From assembly GCA_028280615.1 (NCBI GenBank), contig JANQLK010000034.1:1-64000 (forward strand): a stretch of DNA of 64,000 nucleotides. Direction: 5' to 3'. Position numbers and translations under genes: made by a program. This document shows positions 16,979 to 25,579 of this stretch, piece after piece. Positions within the stretch are counted from its first letter, which is position 1. Each line of letters begins with the position of its first letter. Source of the stretch: Woeseiaceae bacterium (GTDB taxonomy: Bacteria; Pseudomonadota; Gammaproteobacteria; Steroidobacterales; Woeseiaceae). The notes beneath the pieces were generated by a model. That model saw nothing but the letters and a program-made list of their open reading frames with translations, had not been told where the DNA came from and did no database searches.

Positions 16979-18076
16979 ATGGATTCGAACCTCGAGCGTT
17001 ATCACCGCCAGATCCTGCTGCCGGGCTTCGGAGAGGCGGGCCAGCGCGCGCTCGCCGGGTCGACCGCGGTGCTGCTCGGCTGCGGTGCCCTCGGCAGCGT
17101 GGCGGCGGACTTACTGGCCCGTGCGGGCGTCGGCCGCCTCGTGATCGCGGATCGCGATTTCGTCGAATTGACCAACCTGCAGCGGCAGGTGCTGTTCGAC
17201 GAGAACGACGCGACCGCCGGCATGCCGAAGGCCGAGGCCGCGCGGCGCCGCCTGGCTCGCGTCAACTCAAGCATCGATGTCACGGCGATCGTCGATGACA
17301 TCAACCCGGATACGATCAACGGCATCGCCAGCGAAGCGGACATTCTCGTCGACGGGCTCGACAACTTCGAGGCACGCTACCTGGCCAACGACTATGCCGT
17401 GAAGCACGGCATCCCCTACGTGTACGGTGCGGCAGTGGGCACGACCGGCATGGCCTTCCCCGTTTTGCCACATACGCCCGATGGCGATGCGCCCTGGGAG
17501 ACCGACCCCGAAGGCAGCTATGCCACGCCGTGCCTGCGCTGCCTTTTCGAGGAGCCGCCCCCGCCCGGCACGAGCCCGACCTGCGATACGATCGGCGTGC
17601 TCAATGCCGTCGTCGCGCTCGTGGCGAGCGCCGAAGTTGCCGAGGCGCTCAAGATCCTGACCGGCAACTATGCCAACGTCAGTCGCCGCCTGCTGAATGT
17701 GGACGCCTGGCAGAACGAGCTTCACAGACTCGGTGTCGAACAGGCCCGGGATTCGGCCGACTGCCCGGCCTGCCGACAGCGCAGCTTCGAGTTCCTCGAA
17801 GGCGGCGCCGGTTCCACGACCGACACGCTCTGCGGGCGCAACGCGGTCCAGCTTCGCCATCGCAAGAAGTCCGAAGCGCTCGACTTCGAGGCGTTGGCCA
17901 GGCGGCTCGAAGTCTACGGAGATGTGAGCATCAGCGAATTCCTGCTGCGCGCCGACATCTTGGACGGAGACAAGCGCTACGAGCTGTCGCTGTTCCCGGA
18001 CGGCCGCGCCATCGTCAAGGGCACCGACAGCCCGTCGGAGGCCCGGGCCGCGTACGCCCGCTATGTCGGCGGTTGA
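16979..18076 (+). CDS. E1-like MoeB/ThiF/HesA family adenylyltransferase
   Basis: A 365-residue protein that should adenylate the C-terminal glycine of a ubiquitin-like protein. Features: GCGALGS ATP-binding loop (residues 34-40), the DFVELTNLQRQVLF motif with the conserved arginine, VDGLDNFEARYLAND, and a four-cysteine zinc site, C185/C188 (CLRC) and C262/C265 (CPAC). There is no rhodanese domain, unlike many MoeB/Uba4 proteins; instead about 95 residues (DTLCGRNAVQLRHRKKSEALDFEALARRLEVYG...) resemble the C-terminal module of stand-alone ThiF-like E1s. The ATG at 16979 is chosen because YHRQILLPGFGEAGQ is the canonical N-terminal start. It lies 112 bases upstream of the BNR-MoaD pair on the same strand. 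Confidence 0.88.
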   Translation: MDSNLERYHRQILLPGFGEAGQRALAGSTAVLLGCGALGSVAADLLARAGVGRLVIADRDFVELTNLQRQVLFDENDATAGMPKAEAARRRLARVNSSIDVTAIVDDINPDTINGIASEADILVDGLDNFEARYLANDYAVKHGIPYVYGAAVGTTGMAFPVLPHTPDGDAPWETDPEGSYATPCLRCLFEEPPPPGTSPTCDTIGVLNAVVALVASAEVAEALKILTGNYANVSRRLLNVDAWQNELHRLGVEQARDSADCPACRQRSFEFLEGGAGSTTDTLCGRNAVQLRHRKKSEALDFEALARRLEVYGDVSISEFLLRADILDGDKRYELSLFPDGRAIVKGTDSPSEARAAYARYVGG

Positions 18077-18187
18077 GCCGCTGGGGCACGCCGCTGTCGG
18101 GGTGGATTTTCGCGCCGCATGTACCACACTGTGCGGTGAGGGGCGCCCAACGCGACCCCGACCTCCTCACACCCGGCAACAGGGAGA

Positions 18188-19381
18188 ATGACCGTGACTG
18201 CGATCCGAGTACTCGTCGGCACCCGCAAAGGGGCCTTTGTTCTGACGTCCGACCAGCAGCGCGAGGACTGGTCAGTCGACGGTCCGTTCTTCGCGGGCTG
18301 GGAGATCTATCATGTCAAGGGCTCGCCCGCCGATCCCGACCGGATCTATGCATCGCAGTCCTCCAGCTGGTTCGGTCAGATCATCCAGCGCTCCGACGAC
18401 GGCGGCAAGACCTGGTCGCAGCCCGGCGAGACCCGCGGCAGCGAGGAACCACCAGCCGACGGCATGCCGCAGGGCGAGAGCAACAGGTTCGCGTACGACA
18501 CGTCCGAGGAGACCGGCCGCCCGTTGACGACACATCAATGGTACGACGGGACGCAGCATCCGTGGGAGTTTGCCCGCGTGTGGCATCTCGAGCCGTCGCT
18601 CGACGACCCCGACACCTGCTATGCGGGCGTCGAAGATGCCGCGCTGTTCAAGACCACTGACGGCGGCGTGACGTGGCGGGAACTCGCGGGCTTGAGGGGT
18701 CACAGCACGGGCGCGGACTGGGCGCCGGGCGCTGGCGGAATGTGCCTGCACACGATCGTCATCGATCCGAAAAACCCGAGCCGCCTGTTCTGTGCAATCT
18801 CCGCGGCCGGTGCATTCCGATCCGAGGACGGCGGCGAGACGTGGCAGGCGATCAACCAGGGCCTCGTGTCGAATCACATTCCGGACCCGACTGCCGAGGT
18901 CGGCCACTGCGTGCACCGGCTGGCCATTCATCCGTCGAATCCCGATACGCTGTTCATGCAGAAGCACTGGGACGTCATGCGCAGCGACGACGGCGGCGAC
19001 AGCTGGCGCGAGGTCAGCGGCAACCTGCCGAGCGACTTCGGCTTCCCTGTCGCCGTGCACGCGCACGACCCCGAGACCATCTACGTCGTACCGATCGAGA
19101 GCGACTCGCTGCACTACCCCCCCGAGGGCAAGCTGCGCGTCTACCGCAGCCGTTCCGGCGGCGAGGACTGGGAGGCTCTGACCGCGGGTCTGCCGCAGGA
19201 ACACTGCTATGTCAACGTGCTGCGCGATGCCATGGCGGTGGACGCCGGCGACCCATGCGGCGTTTACTTCGGCACGACCGGCGGACAGGTCTACGCGTCG
19301 GCCGACAGCGGCGATCACTGGGCGCCGATCGTCCGCGATCTGCCGGCCGTCCTGTCCGTAGAGGTCCAGACGCTGGCATGA
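18188..19381 (+). CDS. BNR / sialidase-like beta-propeller protein, coupled to MoaD-like gene
   Basis: A 397-residue protein with several Asp-box repeats ([68 protein letters not shown]), indicating a six-to-eight-bladed propeller. It opens [21 protein letters not shown] without a signal peptide, so it is predicted cytosolic, unlike secreted sialidases. Characteristic sialidase arginine-triad residues are not evident. The last codons ATGA overlap the start of the MoaD/ThiS-like gene (19378), so the two are translationally coupled. The E1-like gene upstream is on the same strand. Propellers of this kind beside small ubiquitin-like proteins suggest a shared sulfur-carrier or conjugation function. 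Confidence 0.82.
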   Translation: MTVTAIRVLVGTRKGAFVLTSDQQREDWSVDGPFFAGWEIYHVKGSPADPDRIYASQSSSWFGQIIQRSDDGGKTWSQPGETRGSEEPPADGMPQGESNRFAYDTSEETGRPLTTHQWYDGTQHPWEFARVWHLEPSLDDPDTCYAGVEDAALFKTTDGGVTWRELAGLRGHSTGADWAPGAGGMCLHTIVIDPKNPSRLFCAISAAGAFRSEDGGETWQAINQGLVSNHIPDPTAEVGHCVHRLAIHPSNPDTLFMQKHWDVMRSDDGGDSWREVSGNLPSDFGFPVAVHAHDPETIYVVPIESDSLHYPPEGKLRVYRSRSGGEDWEALTAGLPQEHCYVNVLRDAMAVDAGDPCGVYFGTTGGQVYASADSGDHWAPIVRDLPAVLSVEVQTLA

Positions 19382-19674
19382 TCCGGATCATGCTGCCGCT
19401 TCACCTTCAGACCCTCGCCGGTTGCGGGCACGAGGTCACGCTCACGATCGACGGGCCGGTGACGCAGCGGAGCGTGCTCGACGCGCTCGAAAGCCGCTTT
19501 CCCATGCTCAGGGGCACCGTGCGCGAGCACGGCACGCTCAAGCGACGGCCGCGAGTGCGCTTTTTCGCTGACGGTATGGACATTACGCACGACGACCCCG
19601 AACAGGCGCTCCCCGACGCCGTGAAGAGCGGCCGGGAAGCGTTCATGATCGTCGGCGCCGTCGCGGGGGGGTAG
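19378..19674 (+). CDS. MoaD/ThiS-like small sulfur-carrier / ubiquitin-like protein ending in GG
   Basis: A 98-residue protein: [22 protein letters not shown] opens with the beta-grasp first strand; [17 protein letters not shown] is the helix; [26 protein letters not shown] and [10 protein letters not shown] complete the fold with a C-terminal double glycine. The GG tail is the site that E1-like enzymes adenylate and thiocarboxylate, so it could be charged by the MoeB/ThiF-like protein encoded 1.3 kb upstream. Compared with molybdopterin MoaD (about 80 residues) it is slightly longer. It lacks moaE and thiG neighbours, so its downstream target is open. Start codon overlaps the previous stop. 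Confidence 0.88.
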   Translation: MIRIMLPLHLQTLAGCGHEVTLTIDGPVTQRSVLDALESRFPMLRGTVREHGTLKRRPRVRFFADGMDITHDDPEQALPDAVKSGREAFMIVGAVAGG

Positions 19675-19847
19675 CGCGCCTCCGTCACCGACAGCGCGGG
19701 CGGTCGGCAACGACATTGACATAAACGGTTCGCGTCGTGGCCCAGGGCATCGCTAAGCTACTGACATTTGGCGAGTTACCTGAGAAACCAGTTCGGCTGC
19801 AAAATTTTTTTGACGAGAATCCATGTCTGAGATAATTTGTCTCACAT

Positions 19848-20660
19848 ATGGAATCTTCGAAGACAACCACGCTCAAGGCACTGCGTCTTCTGTTCCGGCC
19901 CGTCGCCAGCATCCTCCTGAGAGCAGGAATCAACTGGAAAGAGCTCGTCGAGGTGTGCAAGGCCACCTATGTCGAGGTGGCGAGCGAAGATTTCGGCATC
20001 CGCGGCCGCCCCACGAATGTCTCACGCGTCGCAATCCTGACGGGCTTCTCGCGGCGTGAGGTAAAGCGCCTGCGCGACCTCCTGGCCGAGGAGGAACCCA
20101 CCGCGTTCACGCGCATGAATCACGCCACCCGTGTGCTGTCCGGCTGGTACAGCGACGATGATTTCCTGGACGAAGGCGGCGCTCCCCGGGCGCTCGCACA
20201 ATCCGGCAGCAATCCGTCGTTCGAGACGCTCTGCTCACGCTACAGCAGCGACGTGCCGGCCACGACGATGCTCAAGGAGCTGCGCCATGTCGGCGCCGTA
20301 GCGGCGGACGACGACGGCCGCCTGGTCGCCAGGACTCGCTACTACATGCCGCAGCTTACCGACCCGGAGCAGGTCCTGCGCTCCGGCAGCGTCCTGGAAG
20401 ACGCGGGCGCTACCGTAGCCTACAACCTGCATCGCGACCAACAGGCGCAAACGCGCTTCGAGCGACGCGCAACCAACACGCATATTCCCAGGGCCGCCAT
20501 CGGCGAGTTTCGCAGCTTCGTCGAGAAAGAGGGCCAGACGTTCCTGGAACGCGTTGACGCGTGGCTGACCGAGCACGAGGACAGGGACGCAAAGAACGTC
20601 GTACGCCTGGGCCTTGGCGCATACTGGATCGAAGACAAGAACAACGAGAGGGCGCAGTGA
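19848..20660 (+). CDS. DUF6502 family protein
   Basis: A 270-residue helical protein. Residues 1-80 (KALRLLFRPVASILLRAGINWKELVEVCKATYVEVASEDFG then VSRVAILTGFSRREVKRLRDLL) match DUF6502; the middle segment looks like a helix-turn-helix, consistent with a DNA-binding role. The rest (SFETLCSRYSSDVPATTMLKELRHVGAV; RYYMPQLTDPEQVLRSGSVLEDAGATVAYNL) is conserved in the family but uncharacterised. Its TGA overlaps the ATG of a DUF5666 protein (ATGA), a frequent pairing. Preceded by a T-rich stretch at 19803-19812. I infer that it regulates or assembles the secreted partner. Confidence 0.85.
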   Translation: MESSKTTTLKALRLLFRPVASILLRAGINWKELVEVCKATYVEVASEDFGIRGRPTNVSRVAILTGFSRREVKRLRDLLAEEEPTAFTRMNHATRVLSGWYSDDDFLDEGGAPRALAQSGSNPSFETLCSRYSSDVPATTMLKELRHVGAVAADDDGRLVARTRYYMPQLTDPEQVLRSGSVLEDAGATVAYNLHRDQQAQTRFERRATNTHIPRAAIGEFRSFVEKEGQTFLERVDAWLTEHEDRDAKNVVRLGLGAYWIEDKNNERAQ

Positions 20661-22132
20661 TGAACGCTTGGAAGACCGCGGCAATGACGGGAGCCGCAGT
20701 ATCGATCATCGCCGTGGGCAGCAGCGAGCAGGCCGCTGCCGGCATCGATGCCGGGGGCACGTCGAGGATGTCGAAGGGCACCGTCACCGCGCTCGGCGGC
20801 GTGCATGTCAACGGCGTGCACTTCAATACCGACGCCGCGCGCTTTCTGATCGACGGGGTCGACGGAGCGGAGACCGATCTCGAGGTCGGCAAGGTAGTCA
20901 CGGTACTCGGCGTCATCGATACCGGCGGCGAGACGGGCAAGGCATATCTTGTCGTTTACGACCCGGTCGTCCGGGGTCCGGTGGATGCGATCGACCCGGC
21001 ACGCGCCGAGATCACGGTGCTCGGCCAGACAGTCGTCGTGAACGCCGATACGAGCTACGCACTCGGCGGCGACCACACCGTGCTCACGGCGGCCGCCCTC
21101 GGCGAGGACGTGGAGGTGTCAGGATACCGGGACGCGTACGGACGTATCGTCGCTTCGTACCTCGGAACGATGCCGGCCGCATCGGCGTACACGATCGAGG
21201 GCGTAGTGACGTCCAGCGATCCGGCAACGATGACGTTCGCGATCGACGGTCTGGAAGTGGATTACAGCCGCTCGGCATACATCGACGTGCCCGGCGGTAT
21301 GCCCGGAGTCGGACAGCGGCTCGAGATCGCCGGCACGAAGGATCCGTCGGCCGGACGCCTCGAGGCGAGCCGGGTCGTTGCGGACACCGACGGCATCGAT
21401 GCCGGCGGCGTGACCTGGCAGCCGGTCGATGGCATCGATGCCGGCGGCACGGACGGGATCGATGCGGGCGGCATCGACGGGATCGACGCAGGCGGCATCG
21501 ATGGCATCGACGCTGGTGGCATCGATGGGATCGACGCCGGCGGCATCAATGGCATCGACGCTGGCGGCATCGATGGCATCGACGCCGGCGGCATCGATGG
21601 AATTGACGCCGGCGGCATCGATGGCATCGACGCGGGCGGCATCAACGGGATCGATGCGGGCGGCATTAGTGCCGAAATCGAGGGCCACATCCAGGCGCTG
21701 CCGGGCGCCACGGCCGTAACGGTCGACGGCACGGAGTTACAGCTGGCTGCCGAAACACAGTTCGTCAACGGCGATGCCGCCGACCTTGCGCTGAACAGCA
21801 AGGTCGAGGTTACGGGCAGCGTGACGGCCGGTGGCGTCATCATTGCGGAACGTATCGAATTCGAGCGCCATGCCGAGGAGCGTCTTCTGGGCCGCGTCGA
21901 CTCCGTGCGCGACGACTCCATTGTCGTGGACGGCGTGTCGCTCGGCCTGACGGCCGAAACCAGTTACCGCGATCTGAGTGCAGCCGCGGCGCACCGGTTC
22001 ACGGCCCGCGATTTGTCTGCCGGTGACCGGGTTGAGATTCTCGGCTACCGGGCCGGCGATCGGTTCATCGTCACGCGAGTGGACCGACGCGACCCGGTAT
22101 ACGGGTTCGATCCGGCCACGGCCGATGACTGA
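20660..22132 (+). CDS. DUF5666 secreted protein with GIDAGG octapeptide array
   Basis: A 490-residue exported protein. Signal peptide is TAAMTGAAVSIIAVGSSEQAAAG. The mature chain contains several DUF5666 OB-like modules: KGTVTALGGVHVNGVHFNTDAA, then EGVVTSSDPATMTFAIDGLEVD, then GHIQALPGATAVTVDGTELQL, then GRVDSVRDDSIVVDGVSLGL. Between the second and third modules sit ten tandem copies of GIDAGG plus two residues (21431-21670); single copies also occur just after the signal peptide and just before the array. It starts on the stop of the DUF6502 gene and its end overlaps the next small gene, so the three are one operon. Periplasmic or cell-surface; ligand unknown. Confidence 0.82.
   Translation: MNAWKTAAMTGAAVSIIAVGSSEQAAAGIDAGGTSRMSKGTVTALGGVHVNGVHFNTDAARFLIDGVDGAETDLEVGKVVTVLGVIDTGGETGKAYLVVYDPVVRGPVDAIDPARAEITVLGQTVVVNADTSYALGGDHTVLTAAALGEDVEVSGYRDAYGRIVASYLGTMPAASAYTIEGVVTSSDPATMTFAIDGLEVDYSRSAYIDVPGGMPGVGQRLEIAGTKDPSAGRLEASRVVADTDGIDAGGVTWQPVDGIDAGGTDGIDAGGIDGIDAGGIDGIDAGGIDGIDAGGINGIDAGGIDGIDAGGIDGIDAGGIDGIDAGGINGIDAGGISAEIEGHIQALPGATAVTVDGTELQLAAETQFVNGDAADLALNSKVEVTGSVTAGGVIIAERIEFERHAEERLLGRVDSVRDDSIVVDGVSLGLTAETSYRDLSAAAAHRFTARDLSAGDRVEILGYRAGDRFIVTRVDRRDPVYGFDPATADD
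21431..21670 (+). repeat. 24-bp tandem repeat encoding ten GIDAGG(I/T)(D/N/S) units
   Basis: Ten in-register 24-base units encode Gly-Ile-Asp-Ala-Gly-Gly followed by a variable pair (TD, ID, IN or IS). Synonymous positions vary between units (GCA, GCC, GCT, GCG for Ala; GGT or GGC), so the peptide appears conserved beyond recent duplication. The glycine-rich, acidic repeat could form a Ca2+-binding or linker structure, though it is not a canonical RTX nonapeptide. Confidence 0.92.
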
Positions 22133-22439
22133 CCGCCGCGCGCATGACGATCAAGCGGCCGTTCTGCCGCTGGTGCTGATCACGGTTGGCGACAAGGACG
22201 GTGAGTTCGACGCGCTAAGCGAACACCTGGAACTCGCAGCTCGTGGCAAAAGGCCGCGATATCAAAGCCTGATCGTCGCCAAGCCGGAGATGCCAGACAC
22301 GATGTACAGCGTGCTGATGGGCCGCGTCGGTTCGCTCGAGCACGTCCACCTGCGACGGCTCGGCGACACCGAGTGCGAAGTCCGCCGTCACGAAACCGGC
22401 ACGTTTCTCGCGAGCAAACTTAACGGAAGAAGTGGTTGA
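22125..22439 (+). CDS. Hypothetical protein, third gene of the DUF6502-DUF5666 operon
   Basis: A 104-residue protein whose ATG overlaps the last codons of the DUF5666 gene by 8 bases. Sequence VLPLVLITVGDKDGEFDALSEHLELAARGKRPRYQSLIVAKPEMPDTMYSVLMG then HVHLRRLGDTECEVRRHETG looks like a small alpha/beta domain with no signal peptide. I do not recognise a family. Tight overlap with the preceding gene supports its reality and co-translation. The next ATG is four bases past its stop. Confidence 0.55.
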   Translation: MTDRRAHDDQAAVLPLVLITVGDKDGEFDALSEHLELAARGKRPRYQSLIVAKPEMPDTMYSVLMGRVGSLEHVHLRRLGDTECEVRRHETGTFLASKLNGRSG

Positions 22440-22443
22440 GACG

Positions 22444-22734
22444 ATGCAAACGACCCGGCTTGGCAACACGCATCTCGAGGATTCCCGACTTGCACTGGAA
22501 ACCGGCATTCCTGCCACTCTGAGGCGGCTCCGCGCCGATCACCCGGACATCGTCTATGCGGATGACCGGATCGGACAGAGGGATTGTTTGCTCGCACCCC
22601 TGGCTCGCCTGCGCGAGCGCGGAGTCGTCCGTTTTTTTGGGTCATTAGTAACGAGCGACGTCTTCGACATCGCGGCCGCACTGCAGCCTCCGCAGACCCG
22701 TATCAGCCGAGCAGGGTCTGCGCGAACACGATGA
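22444..22734 (+). CDS. Possible small protein at end of DUF5666 operon
   Basis: A 96-residue frame starting four bases after the preceding stop: MQTTRLGNTHLEDSRLALETG then IPATLRRLRADHPDIVYADDRIGQRDCLLAPLARLRERGVVRFFGS. Composition is plausible for a folded protein up to about residue 75, after which it runs antisense into the 3' end of the NSS transporter by 32 bases. It may be a truncated or decayed gene rather than an intact one. No family recognised. Confidence 0.38.
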   Translation: MQTTRLGNTHLEDSRLALETGIPATLRRLRADHPDIVYADDRIGQRDCLLAPLARLRERGVVRFFGSLVTSDVFDIAAALQPPQTRISRAGSARTR

Positions 22735-24055
22735 CGATCAGCGCCGGGCAGACGAAGCGGACGTAGGCCGGCCAGATCCTGGCAAACAGGCCGTCGACCG
22801 CCTGAGTGTCGTGCTTCGATATTTCGTTGATCAGCGTCTTGCGATGGAGTATCCAGCCGGCGAATACGCACATCATCAGGCCAAGCAGCGGCTGGCTGTA
22901 GCGTGTCGCAACGGCGATGACGAGACCGAACAGTTTCTCGAAGTTGAATATGATCACGACGCTAATGAGCGTGATCGCGCCGCCGACCAGGAACGTCGCC
23001 GCGCGTCGACCGATGTCGTGATGCTCGACCGCGAAGGCGACCGGCACCTCGAGCATGGAAATCGACGAGGTGAGGGCTGCGATCGACATCAGCACGAAGA
23101 AGGCAAACGCGACGAAGGTCCCGGCACCGCCCATCGTGTCGAACAGCGCGGGCAGGACCGTAAAAATCAGCGTGTCCTCGGCTATGAGCTTGCCGGCGGC
23201 GTCGTAGATCGCGACGCCGTTGTACTCCGCGACGTACATGGCGGGAATGATCAGCAGGCCGGCCGTGAACGCGATACCGATGTCTACGAGCGTGACCGAG
23301 CGCCCGAGCGACACGAGGTTTTCGCGATCGCTGACATAGGACCCGTAGATCAGCATCGTGCCCACGCCCAGGGACATCGAGAAAAACGCCTGCCCCATTG
23401 CGCTGATCACGAGCTTGGGATCGGTTACCCGCGAGAAGTCGGGGACGAGATAGGCCCGCACGCCTGCCGCGGCGCCCTCCTGGAACAGCACGTAGACGAT
23501 CAGCAAGCCGAACAGGACGAGCATCGACGGCATGAGGCGGACGCACCAGCGTTCGATGCCATCCGCGACACCGCCCAGGATGATTGCGATCGTCAGGAGC
23601 ATGAACACGGCCGTGAACGCGAGATTGCGCTCGATACTGAACGCGGTGACCCAGTCCGACATCGCGTAGCTACCCGCCGCATTCGACAGCGGCGCGATCG
23701 TGAAGGCGAGCATCCAGCCCGCGACAATGGCATAAAACGACAGAATCAGGCTTGCGGTCAGTATGCCGGCATAGCCCGTCAGCGCGCCGAACACGACGAA
23801 CGGGCCGTCACCGGCAACTTTCCTGAGCGCCGTTACCGAATTTGCCTTGGCGTAACGACCGATGACGAGTTCCGCCATCAGGGCCGGATAAGCCAGGCAA
23901 AACGCGAGTATGAGATATACGAGCAGGAATGCCGCGCCGCCGTTGCTCGCGGTCTGCGTCGGAAAGCCCCAGATGTTGCCGAGACCGACCGCCGAGCCGG
24001 CCGCGGCCATGATGAAACCTAGCCTCGAACTGAACTCGCCGCGGGGTGCACTCAT
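22703..24055 (-). CDS. Neurotransmitter:sodium symporter (NSS/SNF) family transporter
   Basis: A 450-residue protein with the NSS signature in TM1: SRLGFIMAAAGSAVGLGNIWGFP, containing the unwound G-L-G-N-I-W-x-F-P substrate and Na+ site, and NGGAAFLLVYLILAFCLAYPALMAELVIGRY as TM2. About eleven hydrophobic helices follow (for example TDPKLVISAMGQAFFSMSLGVGTMLIYGSYV with the conserved QAFFSLS-like TM6). It carries out Na+-coupled uptake of an amino acid or related amine across the inner membrane; substrate not determinable. Overlaps the tail of a doubtful small ORF. Followed on the same strand by an APC permease 91 bases upstream. Confidence 0.94.
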   Translation of the reverse strand: MSAPRGEFSSRLGFIMAAAGSAVGLGNIWGFPTQTASNGGAAFLLVYLILAFCLAYPALMAELVIGRYAKANSVTALRKVAGDGPFVVFGALTGYAGILTASLILSFYAIVAGWMLAFTIAPLSNAAGSYAMSDWVTAFSIERNLAFTAVFMLLTIAIILGGVADGIERWCVRLMPSMLVLFGLLIVYVLFQEGAAAGVRAYLVPDFSRVTDPKLVISAMGQAFFSMSLGVGTMLIYGSYVSDRENLVSLGRSVTLVDIGIAFTAGLLIIPAMYVAEYNGVAIYDAAGKLIAEDTLIFTVLPALFDTMGGAGTFVAFAFFVLMSIAALTSSISMLEVPVAFAVEHHDIGRRAATFLVGGAITLISVVIIFNFEKLFGLVIAVATRYSQPLLGLMMCVFAGWILHRKTLINEISKHDTQAVDGLFARIWPAYVRFVCPALIVIVFAQTLLG

Positions 24056-24146
24056 GATTGTCCTGTCGCCTCGCCGTAAGGACGATCGTTGCCGGTGCGT
24101 TGCATCATAGTGACTGGATCAGCAGGCGTCGAGTTGAAGCTGCCGC

Positions 24147-25472
24147 TCATCGCGCCTGGGTCCGCATCCACCGCGTCGCGGCAAACAGAAAAAGCCCGAC
24201 GGACAAAAGGCCAAGCGTCAGGAGCCACGCGTTCACAGGCGCATGCACCGCGATCCAAATGCACAGTACGAGCGCAATCAGCGGAATGGTCCACCCGAGC
24301 GGCAGCCGGAACGCCCCGGCCGCGACGTCGGGAGCCGCCGATCGCCGGATTCTCGGCAGTCCCAGGATGCTGATGACGTACGCGGCCAGCCGCGCGAGCG
24401 AACTCGCACCCGCGAGCAGAACGAACGAGCCCGTGAGCGTCAGGATCAGGCAGAAGACTCCGAACAGCAGCACCGAATTGCCGGGCGTTGCATAGCGCGG
24501 ATGGACTTTCGCGAACCACGGCGGCAGAAGACCCTGTTCACCGAGCGCGAACGAGAGCCGGGGCACCGACAGCATATTTGCCGCCAGGTTGCCTCCGATG
24601 CTGGCGACAGCCGTCAACGAAATGACGACGGCGCCGACACCGCCCGCAAGCACCCGTCCGATGTCGGCGAGCGTCTTGCCCTCGCGTGCGCCCTCGGGCA
24701 GGACCGCAACGTAGACCAGCATGATCAGGAAATACAGGATCGACGTTGCGATGACGGTGCCGACGAGTGCTTTCGGCATCGTTTGCCGCGGCCTTCGGGT
24801 TTCGCCCGCGACGATGGTCGCGGCTTCGAAGCCAATGAACGCGTAAATGATCAGCAATACGAGGCCGCCGAAATCGTCGATCGTCGGCAGCGAGGCCGGC
24901 AGCAGCGTGTCGCCGGTCACCTCCTTGAGCCCGAGCAGGACTAGGATCAGTACGGGCGTTATCTTGAGAACGGTAAACAGCACGAGCGTGCGAATGCCGT
25001 CGCGTACGCCGACGTAGTTGGCAGCGGTCAACCCGACACAGATCAGGGTCATGAAGCCATAGCGTCCCGCCGACGTCGCAACCCACGGCCAAAGCGCGCC
25101 GAGGTAGGTCGCCATCATCGTCGTGTTCGCGGCGAACGCCGCAAGACGGCTGACATAGAGCAGCCAGCCGCTCGTGAAGCCCGCGAACGGCCCGAATGCC
25201 GCCTGGCCGAACATGATCGGCCCCCCCGAGTCGCGGAAATAGCTCGTCAGCTCCGCGAACGACAGCACGATCGTAATGAATAGCGCGCCGATCGCCAGAA
25301 ACAGCCAGGGGCTAAGCGCGCCCGCCTGCGGACCGACAGTGCCAGGCAGCGCGAAGATGCCCGCGCCCATCATCGAATTGATGACGATCAGCGCGATCCC
25401 CGGCCCGGCGATCGCGCGAACCAGCGCAGGTCGGTCCGTATCCGCTTCACCCTGCCCGGCCTCCGACGGCAT
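24147..25472 (-). CDS. APC superfamily amino-acid permease
   Basis: A 441-residue permease: IAGPGIALIVINSMMGAGIFALPGTVGP carries the APC GxG-helix 1, followed by about eleven further helices such as LVLLIIYAFIGFEAATIVAGETRRPRQTMPKALVG, where FEA-E-ETRRPR is the conserved helix-6/loop motif of basic and polar amino-acid transporters. The first 20 residues are polar and cytosolic. Inner-membrane amino-acid/H+ or exchange transport is expected; the substrate is open. The gene is transcribed toward the NSS transporter, and the two could form a nutrient uptake pair. Confidence 0.92.
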   Translation of the reverse strand: MPSEAGQGEADTDRPALVRAIAGPGIALIVINSMMGAGIFALPGTVGPQAGALSPWLFLAIGALFITIVLSFAELTSYFRDSGGPIMFGQAAFGPFAGFTSGWLLYVSRLAAFAANTTMMATYLGALWPWVATSAGRYGFMTLICVGLTAANYVGVRDGIRTLVLFTVLKITPVLILVLLGLKEVTGDTLLPASLPTIDDFGGLVLLIIYAFIGFEAATIVAGETRRPRQTMPKALVGTVIATSILYFLIMLVYVAVLPEGAREGKTLADIGRVLAGGVGAVVISLTAVASIGGNLAANMLSVPRLSFALGEQGLLPPWFAKVHPRYATPGNSVLLFGVFCLILTLTGSFVLLAGASSLARLAAYVISILGLPRIRRSAAPDVAAGAFRLPLGWTIPLIALVLCIWIAVHAPVNAWLLTLGLLSVGLFLFAATRWMRTQAR

Positions 25473-25579
25473 GGCTGTGCCCCCTTGGTGTTGTTGTCAG
25501 CATGCCGCCCGTAAACCGCGGCCGCGGGCAGTATGGCACGATGCCGAGCGTCTGGAGGCCATGGTGTTAGCATGTGGGC

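Noticed and set aside
18673..19377. 333-residue frame upstream of the MoaD-like start, as one long protein
   Set aside because: The first 235 residues lie in an alternative frame of the BNR gene and are Arg-rich; only the C-terminal 98 residues show the ubiquitin-like fold, with its own ATG at 19378.
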